A DNA stretch of 64,000 nt from Glutamicibacter creatinolyticus (GTDB taxonomy: Bacteria > Actinomycetota > Actinomycetes > Actinomycetales > Micrococcaceae). The stretch lies in assembly GCF_006094275.1 (NCBI RefSeq), contig NZ_CP034412.1:1302001-1366000 (forward strand), given 5' to 3'. Below the pieces are notes generated by a model. That model searched no databases and was not told the DNA's origin. It saw only the letters and a list, made by a program, of their open reading frames with translations. A program made the translations under genes and the position numbers. This document shows, one piece after another, positions 1-7,783 of this stretch (the stretch's first letter is position 1; the number at the start of each line of letters is the position of its first letter).

Positions 1-109
1 CTGGCAGTGGGTGGACCCTGCCCAATTGGCTGTGGCGGTGCGTGCAACCCCCTGGGCTTTCAGCCCGTGGCTCGTGATGCAGCTGCCGCAACTGCCGGCC
101 TACTCCTAG
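1..109 (+). CDS. idi: Isopentenyl-diphosphate delta-isomerase type 1, C-terminal end (partial)
   Basis: Frame 2 is open from the window edge to a TAG at 107-109. Its 35 residues include ATPWAFSPWLVMQ, the conserved C-terminal signature of the Nudix-fold type 1 Idi enzymes (E. coli Idi has ATPWAFSPWMVMQ). Idi interconverts IPP and DMAPP for isoprenoid synthesis in the cytoplasm. Only the tail is visible, so the catalytic residues cannot be checked. The assignment rests on this one motif and the short remaining tail. Confidence 0.8.
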   Translation, partial: WQWVDPAQLAVAVRATPWAFSPWLVMQLPQLPAYS

Positions 110-536
110 GCGGCAGACCGAGAGCGGGCGCCGACTTCCGAACCAAAAATAAACTCCAAAGTTCCTGCACGTCATAAGCCTTTTTGAGGGCAGACGGGGT
201 GCTCGAACATGGGGTTCGTGGTCGGCGCGAGAAGTAATGAACCTTTACCGGCGCGCCCGTGGAGCCTAGAGATTACGCAAGATTTGACAATATTTCGTCC
301 ATGCACACGACTAACAATTCACCGGTGGAACTGTGTCAACGTGCGTGTTATCTCAGCTTTGAGCTCTGTTGCATCGAAAAGTTAAGCTGAATCTGCGCAA
401 TTGGAGATCTCAACGGCACAGCCATTGCCTAATATTCATTGTGGGGGCTGTCCGTAGTGGACAGATCATTTCCGCACGACGGAGTTCGCTCCGGGAGGCG
501 GAAAGCTAAACGCACGTGGAAACCACCCTGATCGCT
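110..536. other. Intergenic region after idi
   Basis: No convincing gene is seen in this stretch of about 430 bases. It is AT-richer than the flanking genes and holds short direct and inverted motifs. The left half (518-526) of an inverted repeat around the promoter of the next transcription unit lies near its end. Confidence 0.5.
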
Positions 537-557
537 TTGACGTTCATCGTGGTTTCC
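518..557. promoter_or_regulatory. Inverted repeat over a promoter -35 region
   Basis: GGAAACCAC at 518-526 is repeated as its exact complement GTGGTTTCC at 549-557. The half-sites start 31 bp apart, about three helical turns, and bracket the -35 hexamer at 537-542. This is the geometry of a repressor or activator operator. A weak hairpin role is also possible. Confidence 0.4.
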
Positions 558-566
558 TCCTACAAA
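537..566 (+). promoter_or_regulatory. Candidate sigma-70-type promoter
   Basis: TTGACG at 537-542 and TACAAA at 561-566 are separated by 18 bases. Transcription would begin near 573, at the G-rich hairpin that abuts the ATG at 586, so the untranslated leader would be very short. The call is based on hexamer match and spacing only. Confidence 0.45.
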
Positions 567-567
567 T

Positions 568-584
568 AAATTCTTGGGGAATTT
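568..584 (+). promoter_or_regulatory. Start-site hairpin with G-rich loop (small ORF 586)
   Basis: AAATTC (568-573) pairs exactly with GAATTT (579-584) around the loop TTGGG. One base separates the hairpin from the ATG at 586. It is one of a family of G-loop hairpins found in front of exopolysaccharide and sulfate-activation genes in this window. Confidence 0.6.
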
Positions 585-585
585 C

Positions 586-732
586 ATGGGGATACATCCT
601 GTACTTTTGAGCGCCCTAAATCGGGGCGCCCAATACCGCGCGGTGCTGAACGGCGAGCACCAGCCCGAGCGGAATCTGCGTCCGGCGATGACGGGGTCAC
701 TGACCGGACCAGTGCTGTGGGTCGCGCCATGA
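586..732 (+). CDS. Small 48-residue ORF translationally coupled to the PelF-like glycosyltransferase
   Basis: ATG at 586 opens a 48-codon frame ending in TGA at 730-732. The stop overlaps the ATG of the glycosyltransferase at 729 in an ATGA arrangement, typical of translational coupling. The product starts MGIHPVLLSALNRG, has no signal peptide or recognisable domain, and ends LWVAP. The TTGGGGA start-site motif is 6-12 bases upstream, as in other genes of the locus. It may be a real small protein or a coupling leader whose translation gates the downstream gene. No family is recognised. Confidence 0.45.
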   Translation: MGIHPVLLSALNRGAQYRAVLNGEHQPERNLRPAMTGSLTGPVLWVAP

Positions 733-2333
733 CCACTGCGCAGACCAATCAGAAGGAAAACTCCGCTGCTGCGCCAAAGGCCGGCGCAAGGATCCGTGTG
801 GCATTAATCGGGGAAGACACCTGCCCGGTCGCAATGGGCGCGTCGAACACCTGGAATGAGCAGCTGGTCAATGGGCTGCCGGATTACCACTTTGAGATCG
901 TGAAGCTGGTCGGGGATCAATCCATCCCGGTGAACCTCTCCAAGAGCCCGGCGCGCGTGAGCACGATCCCGGTAGGGGATCCACCATCCCGCGCCCGACT
1001 GACCGGACGCAAGGTTGAAGAGCAGCGGGTCAAGACCGCCTTGAACGAATTGTGGAACGCCGCCCTGCCGAAACAGGATCCGGAACAGTCCCACATCATG
1101 CAGGCCACCAGCGCGCTGAAGGAATTGGCCCGAGGCACCCGCCACCAGCTTGCGGGGACCCTGCACCGGATCAATAGCGCCGCACTGGTTGCCGAAGCGT
1201 GGAGCCGCCACCGCAGTGCCCGCCCGGAACTGCCGCACCTGACCACGGCACAGGCCGAACAGGTGGCGCATTACGCAAACCAGTTCCTGGCGGTGCTGGA
1301 TGTCCCCTGGCCGCAGGTGGATATCTGCCACGTGACCTCGAACGGTCCGGCAGTCTTGGTTGGCCTGGCCCGCTACTGGCGCGACGGCAGTCCGTTGCTG
1401 CTGACCGAACACGGAGTATGCCTGCGCGAACGCTACCAGGGCCTGGAAGATCTTGGCCTAGCGCACCCGGTGCGTACCGCACTGCTGGGGCTGTCCCGGG
1501 TGGTCTGCCAGGTGGCTTACGCCGAGGCCGCCAAGCTGCTTCCGGTCAATGAATTCTTGGCCAAGTGGGCCCGGCAGCTCGGGGCGGACAAGCAGCGCAT
1601 GCACACCGTGCATTACGGGGTGGATGCCGAGGCCTTCCCGGAGATCACCACCGAGCCGGAAGTGCCCACCGTTTCCTTCGTTGGGCCAATTGACCCCTCC
1701 ATGGACCTGGCCACCATGATCCGCGCCTTTGCCACCGTCACGCAGCGGATCCCGGAGGCCAAGCTGCGGATCTTTGGAAAGATTCCCAATCAGAAGCGGG
1801 AGTACTACCAGCAGCTGACCGCACTGGTGGAGGAACTGAAGCTGGGCAACGCAGTGAGCTTCGAGGACAAGGAGCCGAACACCCGCGAAGCCGCTGAGGC
1901 GGGGCACCTGGTGGCGCTGTCCTCGGTGTCGGAACGAGTTCCGTTCAGCGTGCTGGAGGCGATGGCCTGTGCCCGCGCCACGATCTCGACCGATGTGGGC
2001 GGAACCAGGGAAATCACCGGCCATGACGGACTCTCCGGTGCGCTGGTGCCGCGGCGCAGTCCGGAAGCACTGGCCAAGGAAATCATCCGGTTGCTGCTCG
2101 ATGGGCCGGCCCGGCGCCGCATGGGCTTTCGCGCCCGCGAACGGGCCATGGAGAAGTTCCCGCTGGAGTTGTTCCTCAGTCGCATGCGTGATGAGTACCG
2201 TCAGGTACTTGCCCCGGCACCGGTGTCGGCCGCTGCGGTGGTGCAGGGCGGGACGCCGCAAGCCACGAAGGAGCGCCCGTCGATGACCCAGCACGTGCTG
2301 CCGGCCTTGAAGACCGCCGCCCGGCAAGCATAG
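729..2333 (+). CDS. GT4 glycosyltransferase, PelF-like
   Basis: The 534-residue product has an N-terminal block (about residues 20-240) resembling the PelF/DUF3492 region, with a GEDTCPVAMGASNTW stretch and LLTEHGVCLRERY near residue 220. A GT-B nucleotide-sugar domain follows from about 310, with SERVPFSVLEAMA carrying the conserved Glu pair of the donor site. It probably transfers a sugar from a nucleotide donor during exopolysaccharide synthesis at the cytoplasmic side. The start at 729 is chosen over GTG 717 because it overlaps the stop of the small upstream ORF as ATGA. The cellulose-synthase-like GT2 further on is a likely partner, now separated by an IS remnant. Confidence 0.8.
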   Translation: MTTAQTNQKENSAAAPKAGARIRVALIGEDTCPVAMGASNTWNEQLVNGLPDYHFEIVKLVGDQSIPVNLSKSPARVSTIPVGDPPSRARLTGRKVEEQRVKTALNELWNAALPKQDPEQSHIMQATSALKELARGTRHQLAGTLHRINSAALVAEAWSRHRSARPELPHLTTAQAEQVAHYANQFLAVLDVPWPQVDICHVTSNGPAVLVGLARYWRDGSPLLLTEHGVCLRERYQGLEDLGLAHPVRTALLGLSRVVCQVAYAEAAKLLPVNEFLAKWARQLGADKQRMHTVHYGVDAEAFPEITTEPEVPTVSFVGPIDPSMDLATMIRAFATVTQRIPEAKLRIFGKIPNQKREYYQQLTALVEELKLGNAVSFEDKEPNTREAAEAGHLVALSSVSERVPFSVLEAMACARATISTDVGGTREITGHDGLSGALVPRRSPEALAKEIIRLLLDGPARRRMGFRARERAMEKFPLELFLSRMRDEYRQVLAPAPVSAAAVVQGGTPQATKERPSMTQHVLPALKTAARQA

Positions 2334-2349
2334 GGCTCGCCGACGCAGC

Positions 2350-2386
2350 GACCCGCGCTTCCGGACAGCTGCCGGAGGCGCGGGTC
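2350..2386 (+). terminator. Terminator-like hairpin after the GT4 gene
   Basis: A 15-base arm at 2350-2364 pairs with 2372-2386 (one G-T wobble) around a 7-base loop. No strong T-run follows, so it may stop transcription inefficiently or only protect the 3' end. Confidence 0.5.
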
Positions 2387-2400
2387 CTCCCATCAGTGGC

Positions 2401-2937
2401 CTAGTTGTTCTTCCCACGGAGGTTGTGAGCAACGGCGCGTTGTGTGAGAAGAGGTGAGGACCTCCGGTATCGATATGGGTAACCACACTCATCTCGATCT
2501 CTACTTGCATTCCGCGATCGATGACCACTCCCGGTTGGCGTATTCGGAGATCCTTGAGAACGAGAAGAAGGAGACCGCGGCCGGGTTCTGGGAACGCGCG
2601 AACGCGTTCTTCGCCAACCACGGCATTACCGTTTCACGCGTGCTGACCGATAACGGCTCATGCTACCGCTCACGCCTGTTCAACGACACACTCGGCGAGC
2701 ACGTCGCGCACAAGTTCACCCGGCCGTATCGGCCTCAGACCAATGGGAAGATCGAGCGCTTCCACCGCACTCTGGCGTTCGAATGGGCCTACGCCCGGCA
2801 CTACGGCTCAGAAGCCGAGCGCGCCGCCGCATACCCGGCCTGGCTCCATGAGTACAATCATCACAGACCCCATACCGGCATCGGCGGCAAATCACCCATC
2901 GACCGCGTACACAACGTCCATGGGAAGAACACCTAGT
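2401..2937 (+). mobile_element. IS481-type element, deletion derivative
   Basis: A 27-base sequence at 2401-2427 (beginning CTAGTTGTTCTTCCCACGGA) is repeated inverted at 2911-2937 with three differences. The right copy contains the last codons and stop of the transposase, as in related actinobacterial elements. Between them lies only the C-terminal half of a transposase. TGGC precedes the left end and follows the right end, and could be a short target duplication. The element is therefore probably an internally deleted, non-autonomous copy. Confidence 0.6.
2454..2936 (+). pseudogene. IS481-family transposase, 5'-truncated
   Basis: The reading frame gives the integrase catalytic core: AIDDHSRLAY (first Asp), VLTDNGSCYR (second Asp) and NGKIERFHRTLAFEWAY (Glu), then YNHHRPHTGIGGKSP and a terminal HGKNT. 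These match IS481-type DDE transposases. The usual N-terminal helix-turn-helix and the linker before the core are missing, since intact members run to roughly twice this length. The GTG/ATG starts available have no good ribosome binding site. A functional transposase is unlikely. Confidence 0.75.
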
Positions 2938-3000
2938 GGCGCTGCGCTAAGTGCAGCTTCTTCAGCAGGTTCAGGGCAGGTAGGCGACTCATAGGATCAC

Positions 3001-5325
3001 TTAGCGAATGCCTATGCGTTTGCGGCGGTCTTCCGAGCCCCGCAGGTCCCGGTTCAGGCGGCGGTCGCCCTGATACAGGATGGTGGCCCAGTCCGTGGTC
3101 TCCGGTGTTGCCTGGGGATGAACCGGCGCGGGCTGCGCCTTGGGCTTCGGCGCGACAAAAAGCCAGGAGATGAGTCCCAGGCTCATGTCCGCCACCGAGT
3201 TCTTGATTCCGACATAGGCGCGGATGGCGTAGGCGGCCAGGGTGGCGTTGATCGCCGCGAACAGCACGTTGCCCCAGTTCTGGTGCTGCAGATCCCGCCA
3301 CAGGGTGAACAGTGAGAAGATCACGATCAGGTAGGGGACCAGCACGTGCAGGGCCGGTGCCGCGGTTCGGTCACGGACCTTGGGGGTGCGGGCGAACGGG
3401 ATCTTTTCGCCGGTGAATGCCTGCTGGATGGATTTCAGGACTCCGGCGAGGTTCACCGGCAGCAGCACCAGGTTGAAGCCATAGATGCGGAAAATATCGC
3501 CGAAGCGGTGACCGCAGTCGCGCAGGTCGCTGCCCATGCACAAGAAGTAGGGGATCGCGGCGGCGAAGATCAGGGGGCTGAGCAGGCGGCTGTCATAGGG
3601 GTAGGCCAGGAGGAAGACCAGGCCGAAGCTGGCCCACGCGATGGAGGACATGTAGTTCACCCGCAACAGCACCTCCCGCAATCCCATGGGACGCCGTTCA
3701 CGGCGTCGCTCCCGGGCCTGGGTCCAGAGCTTGGGCATGATCAGCAATCCACCATTGGCCCAGCGGCGGCGCTGCACCACGAGGGAACCAAAGTCAGGGG
3801 GAGTGGCGCTGTAGCTCAGGCGTTCCGGGTAGTTCGACAAGCCCCACCCGTGGGTTCCCAGGTCGATGCTGGACTCGGTGTCCTCAATGACGGTGCGGTC
3901 CTGGATGTACGTATAGATCTCATAGCCGCCCACGGTGTTGACCTGGGCAATATCCTGCAGGGCGCGCTTGCGGATGACCGCGTTGGCTCCCACCCAGAAG
4001 GTGGCGTTGTACTGGGTCATGCCCTGATGCAGGATGTGCTGGATATCGGTGGTCGCCCCGGCGATGCGTTCGATCCGGGTCGGGGCACCGCGGAAGGAAG
4101 AGTACGGAGTCTGGGTGACGGCGATGCGCGAGTTCTCCTCGGATTCCAGGAAGTACACCAGGCGCAGGCAGTAATCACGAAGCAGCAGGGAATCGGCGTC
4201 CAACGTGAGCAGGTAGGTGCTGTCCGGGACGTGCAGCAGGTTATCGGAAGAGTGCTCCGTTGCCTCGGCTTGCGGTGTCGCCTGCTCCACCAGCACCAGC
4301 GCGTCCCCACGCTGTTCTTGACGCCAGGTCTTGCCCATGAGGCTGATGTACGAGTTCAGGTTCATGGCCTTGTTGGCCTCCTGGGAGAGACTGGCGTAAC
4401 GCTTGCGCTCGAAGTTGTCCATCTGTGCGGAGAAGATCCGCACCAGGCGCAAGTGCAGCTCTTCCATGCGTTCAAGGTCCGGTGCCGAGTGTTGTGCCGC
4501 GGCGGCCTCCAGGGCGAGCAAGGTCAAGCGCAGTTCACGGGACAGGCCCATGAGCACCGAATCAACGAAGAACTCCTCGACATGGTCGGTGACGGCCTCA
4601 TTGGCGGCCATGGAGTCCAGCCACTCGGCGGACCAACGGTAGGTGGCAATCAGCGCCGGCAACAGTGCTTCGGGGCTGGCATCCTGGGCACGGGCGGAAC
4701 GAAACGCCTGTAATTCCCTGCGGGTGTGGGCGGCCGGCTCGGCCAACGCGGTGGCGATTTGCCCGCTCAGCGCCCGCGTGGCGTCCAGGCGTTCTCTTAC
4801 CGCGGGATCGGTGGGGTGCGGATTGTCGTCAATCAGCAGCACAACCCGCAGCTGCGGGAATTCCTGCAGGGCCGCGGACCAGAGCGTGGCACGTACGACC
4901 GCCGGTTCCTCGGCATAGCTGGGTACCAGGACCGTAATCCCCTCGGTGTGTTCCCGAAAGTGCCGGTCCAGCTCTCCGCGCGGAACCCGCTGGTGGGTGG
5001 CGAACCGGTTCAGGGCTCCCTGGCGTGCCGTGAGGTACATCAGGGCAGAGAAGGTCAGGAACGTCACCACAATCAGATACAGCACCGCTTCGAACTGGAA
5101 TCGGAAGCCGGCCCCGGGATTGTTCGCCAGCTGGCGCAGGATGGTGGTGATGACATAGGCAACCCAGGACAGCACGGTCACCACAATGGCCACGCGTCCC
5201 CATGCCAGCTTGGCCTTGGAAGGGGTCGGGTGGACGATGGACAAGGGTTCGGAGCGTTTCTCAGATCCCCATTGCCGTCGCCGGCTTTCGGTCGCTTGAG
5301 CCGTGGTGTGCTTGCCTGCGCCCAT
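3001..5325 (-). CDS. Cellulose-synthase-like processive GT2, membrane-bound
   Basis: The 774-residue protein has two N-terminal membrane segments (about 40-110), then a GT2 catalytic domain: VLVPSYAEEP and LLIDDNP for donor binding, TLDADSLLL (DxD), TVIEDTESS (TED-like) and VVQRRRWANGG (QxxRW). About five further membrane segments follow. This is the layout of BcsA-type synthases that polymerise and extrude a polysaccharide. A stretch of about 200 residues is inserted between the first Asp and the DxD motif. No PilZ domain is visible. ATG 5325 follows a canonical GGGAGGAAA site. Clustering with the PelF-like GT4, a chitin-binding hydrolase and a GGDEF-EAL protein suggests a cyclic-di-GMP-associated surface glycan. 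Confidence 0.85.
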   Translation of the reverse strand: MGAGKHTTAQATESRRRQWGSEKRSEPLSIVHPTPSKAKLAWGRVAIVVTVLSWVAYVITTILRQLANNPGAGFRFQFEAVLYLIVVTFLTFSALMYLTARQGALNRFATHQRVPRGELDRHFREHTEGITVLVPSYAEEPAVVRATLWSAALQEFPQLRVVLLIDDNPHPTDPAVRERLDATRALSGQIATALAEPAAHTRRELQAFRSARAQDASPEALLPALIATYRWSAEWLDSMAANEAVTDHVEEFFVDSVLMGLSRELRLTLLALEAAAAQHSAPDLERMEELHLRLVRIFSAQMDNFERKRYASLSQEANKAMNLNSYISLMGKTWRQEQRGDALVLVEQATPQAEATEHSSDNLLHVPDSTYLLTLDADSLLLRDYCLRLVYFLESEENSRIAVTQTPYSSFRGAPTRIERIAGATTDIQHILHQGMTQYNATFWVGANAVIRKRALQDIAQVNTVGGYEIYTYIQDRTVIEDTESSIDLGTHGWGLSNYPERLSYSATPPDFGSLVVQRRRWANGGLLIMPKLWTQARERRRERRPMGLREVLLRVNYMSSIAWASFGLVFLLAYPYDSRLLSPLIFAAAIPYFLCMGSDLRDCGHRFGDIFRIYGFNLVLLPVNLAGVLKSIQQAFTGEKIPFARTPKVRDRTAAPALHVLVPYLIVIFSLFTLWRDLQHQNWGNVLFAAINATLAAYAIRAYVGIKNSVADMSLGLISWLFVAPKPKAQPAPVHPQATPETTDWATILYQGDRRLNRDLRGSEDRRKRIGIR

Positions 5326-5587
5326 GCAGGTTTCCTCCCAGAAGATGCGGTATGACCGGACGCTGCCGCGCCGCCGCGCGGGCGGAAAAATCTGCGGGAA
5401 AAGCCGGTCCTAGAAGCGGGATGCCCCGGGGCATCCAATTAGCATAATTCTAAACTACAGCCTTAAGATGTCCTTAAGGCCGTGTACTGTCAGTGGTCGT
5501 CCAGGAAGCTGGTCTGGCCAGTAGCGTCGCGGTTTTGCGCCTCATCTTCATCTCTCTTCACCTCCTGTGATTCCTAAAGGGGAACCC
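5326..5587. promoter_or_regulatory. Divergent promoter region with palindrome
   Basis: This region separates the GT2 gene (minus) and the GH18-like gene (plus). GCCTTAAG (5460-5467) and CTTAAGGC (5473-5480) form an 8-bp inverted repeat with a 5-base centre. A TAGAAT-like -10 for the minus direction lies just left of it, inside TTTAGAATTATGCTAATT on that strand. A shared operator for both genes is plausible. Confidence 0.4.
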
Positions 5588-7216
5588 ATGGCAATTCAGT
5601 TCCAGGGCCGCCGGCTTTCCGTGTTTCGCCTGCTGATCGTGCTGCTCGTGATTGCCGGGCTCGTGGCCGGTTCCCTGGCGCTGTGGTTCCGGGCAAAGGA
5701 CCGTGCCGCGGCGGCGGGCAGCGACCAGTGGTTCGGAGCGTACGTGGACTCCACGTCCACCCCGTTCTATGACATTGGGGGAGCCGTGGCTCAGGGCGAA
5801 CGCGTCGTGCTGGGATTCATCGTCGCCGATCCGGATGAAGCGTGCGCCCCTTCCTGGGGCGGCTTCTACTCGATGGACGAGGCCGCGGACACTTTTGACC
5901 TGGACCGCAAGGTGGCGCGGGTGAAGGACTCCGGCGGAGAAGTGGTAATTTCCACCGGCGGTTTGCTCAACGACGAACTTGCCAGCGCATGTCAGGACGA
6001 GGGGAAGATTACTTCCGCCTACAAGTCGCTGTTGGAACGCTACGAATCCACCACCCTGGATTTGGACATCGAAGCCGATGACCTGACCAATGTTGCGGGC
6101 GGGAAGCGACGGGCAGCGGCGGTGGCGCAGCTGCAGCAGCAAATTCAGGTCGAGGTGTGGTTGACCCTTCCCGCCGCCACGTTCGGCCTTGCCCCCGAGG
6201 GCCTGGCCGAGGTGAACCGGATGCTGGACGCCGGAGTCGATCTTGCTGGCGTCAATCTGATGACCATGAACTTCGGGCAGACCCGCCAGGAGGGGGACTC
6301 CATGGCGCAGGCCTCGATCCAGGCGGCCGAAAGCGCGCGCGGCCAGCTGTCTGCCGCCTACCGTGAGCATGGCCAGCAGCTGGGGGAGCAGAGCCTGTGG
6401 CGCAAAATCGGGGTTACCCCGATGATTGGCCAGAATGATCTGCTCGGGGAGGTCTTCGACCTGCAGGATGCCAAGGACCTGAACGATTTCGTCAAGGAAA
6501 AAGGCCTGGGGCGTGTCTCCTTCTGGTCCGCGAACCGCGATTACTCCTGCGGGGACAACTTCCCGGACCCGACCCGGGTATCAAACAACTGCAGCGGCGT
6601 AACGCAGGAGGACCGGCAGTTCGCCAAGCTCCTCTCCGACGGGCTGGGACACGGGGCGGATTCGGCACCGGCCCCGGAGGCTGCACCAAGCCCGGAACCG
6701 GCCCCGGTCGAAACCGCGATCACCGATGATCCGGCCACCAGCCCGTACCCGATTTGGAATGAGAGCGCCGCGTACGTCGAGGGCGATCGCACCGTGTGGC
6801 GCAAGAACGTGTACGAGGCCAAGTGGTGGACGCAGGGCACGGCGCCGGACGCCCCCGCAGCCGAGGGGCAGCCGTCGCCGTGGCAATTGGTCGGTCCGGT
6901 CCTGCCCGGTGACAAGCCGGCACCGGTGGTCACTGCCCCCAAGGGCCTCTATCCAGGGTGGGCTGCCGACGCGGTCTACACCAAGGGTGACCGCGTGCTG
7001 TTCGAAGGGCGCGTCATGCAGGCCAAGTGGTGGAATTCGGCCCAATCGCCGCAGGCTGCGCTGGAAGGCGCCGCGGAGTCGCCATGGGACGTGCTGGACA
7101 ACGCGACGGTGCAGAAACTCATCCAGGAGCAAGGCACCAAGGAACAGGAGCCCAAGAAGCAGGAAAAGGGTCAGGAATCCGCGACGCCGTCGGCCAGCGC
7201 TTCTGCCTCGAAGTAG
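5588..7216 (+). CDS. Membrane-anchored GH18-like chitinase with two CBM5/12 modules
   Basis: The 542-residue protein begins with a basic stretch and one hydrophobic segment (about residues 10-35), a signal anchor or uncleaved signal. The catalytic region follows the GH18 barrel pattern: STTLDLDIEADDL matches the DxDxE signature with the acid Glu, and LMTMNFGQ is the later strand motif. After a Pro/Ala-rich linker, two similar modules (AYVEGDRTVWRKNVYEAKWW and VYTKGDRVLFEGRVMQAKWW) are CBM5/12 chitin-binding domains. ATG 5588 follows AAAGGGGAACCC. It may trim or remodel an N-acetylglucosamine-containing glycan made by the divergent GT2. Activity on chitin is inferred from family only. Confidence 0.8.
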   Translation: MAIQFQGRRLSVFRLLIVLLVIAGLVAGSLALWFRAKDRAAAAGSDQWFGAYVDSTSTPFYDIGGAVAQGERVVLGFIVADPDEACAPSWGGFYSMDEAADTFDLDRKVARVKDSGGEVVISTGGLLNDELASACQDEGKITSAYKSLLERYESTTLDLDIEADDLTNVAGGKRRAAAVAQLQQQIQVEVWLTLPAATFGLAPEGLAEVNRMLDAGVDLAGVNLMTMNFGQTRQEGDSMAQASIQAAESARGQLSAAYREHGQQLGEQSLWRKIGVTPMIGQNDLLGEVFDLQDAKDLNDFVKEKGLGRVSFWSANRDYSCGDNFPDPTRVSNNCSGVTQEDRQFAKLLSDGLGHGADSAPAPEAAPSPEPAPVETAITDDPATSPYPIWNESAAYVEGDRTVWRKNVYEAKWWTQGTAPDAPAAEGQPSPWQLVGPVLPGDKPAPVVTAPKGLYPGWAADAVYTKGDRVLFEGRVMQAKWWNSAQSPQAALEGAAESPWDVLDNATVQKLIQEQGTKEQEPKKQEKGQESATPSASASASK

Positions 7217-7259
7217 GGCAGCTTACCGGCGGCTGTGTTCCGCCTCCAGCGCTTGGCGC

Positions 7260-7643
7260 TCAGTACCCAAGATGGGCGAGCGCCTCGTCCATGGTGGTGA
7301 CGTACTTGCCAATCGGCGAATCGCGTAAATCGGAGAGCATAAATCCCGAGAGCACCTGATCCACATGGTTTTGCCCCAGCAACGCCACACGGCTCGTGGG
7401 ACGGGATTTGGCCACCTCGGTGGAAACATCGGGACACACATCGGACAGTCCACCGATCACCGCGATCACCTTGATCTCATCGGCCGTGTGCAGCTTGCGG
7501 AGCTCTGCGGAGATTTCCGCCAGCATGGGAACCGTGAGGACCGAGCCCTCCTTGAAGGTCAGGACGTGATATCCCCGTTCCTCCCAGTTTAAATCCCAGT
7601 GTTCATGGCTGGATTCAGGTAGGACTGCAGTCTCAGTGATCAT
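7260..7643 (-). CDS. Small STAS/SEC14-like protein of unknown function
   Basis: The 127-residue soluble protein starts MITETAVLPESSHEHW. It alternates hydrophobic strands and helices (HVLTFKEGSVLTVPML, IKVIAVIGGLSDV, SRVALLGQNHVDQVLSGFM), the pattern of STAS or SpoIIAA/SEC14-like folds found in related actinobacteria. No catalytic motif is visible. The start at 7643 is preferred over an upstream in-frame codon because the G-rich start-site motif lies just upstream. It sits downstream of the GGDEF-EAL gene on the same strand, so a regulatory role near that pathway is possible. Confidence 0.6.
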   Translation of the reverse strand: MITETAVLPESSHEHWDLNWEERGYHVLTFKEGSVLTVPMLAEISAELRKLHTADEIKVIAVIGGLSDVCPDVSTEVAKSRPTSRVALLGQNHVDQVLSGFMLSDLRDSPIGKYVTTMDEALAHLGY

Positions 7644-7665
7644 AGTTCCCCCGACATTCTGATCA
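7637..7665 (-). promoter_or_regulatory. Start-site hairpin with G-rich loop (STAS-like gene)
   Basis: TGATCA at 7660-7665 and 7637-7642 pair on the minus strand around a 17-base loop containing CGGGGGAAC. The downstream arm includes part of the ATG at 7643. Because TGATCA is itself palindromic, chance is a larger concern here than at the other sites. Confidence 0.45.
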
Positions 7666-7757
7666 GTAATCCCTGCGGCCACCTCGATGCGAGTGGGGTG
7701 AGCGGAGGGCAACAAAAGCTGTTCTTAACGCGAGTCTACCTAAAGATAACGTAAATG

Positions 7758-7774
7758 CTAGCTTGCGAGGCTAG
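7758..7774 (-). terminator. Weak hairpin after the GGDEF-EAL gene
   Basis: CTAGC (7758-7762) pairs with GCTAG (7770-7774) just past the stop of the minus-strand gene ending at 7784. An AT-rich tail follows on that strand. The stem is short, so the terminator call is weak. Confidence 0.3.
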
Positions 7775-7783
7775 GGATTTAGT

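Noticed and set aside
3346-4713. 455-residue open frame on the plus strand
   Set aside because: It lies opposite the GT2 synthase, whose catalytic motifs are all on the minus strand.
5571-5588. TTCC/GGAA stem with AAAGG at the GH18-like gene start
   Set aside because: The loop lacks the GGGG(G)A core and AAAGGGGA is close to a normal ribosome site. It was judged borderline and not counted.
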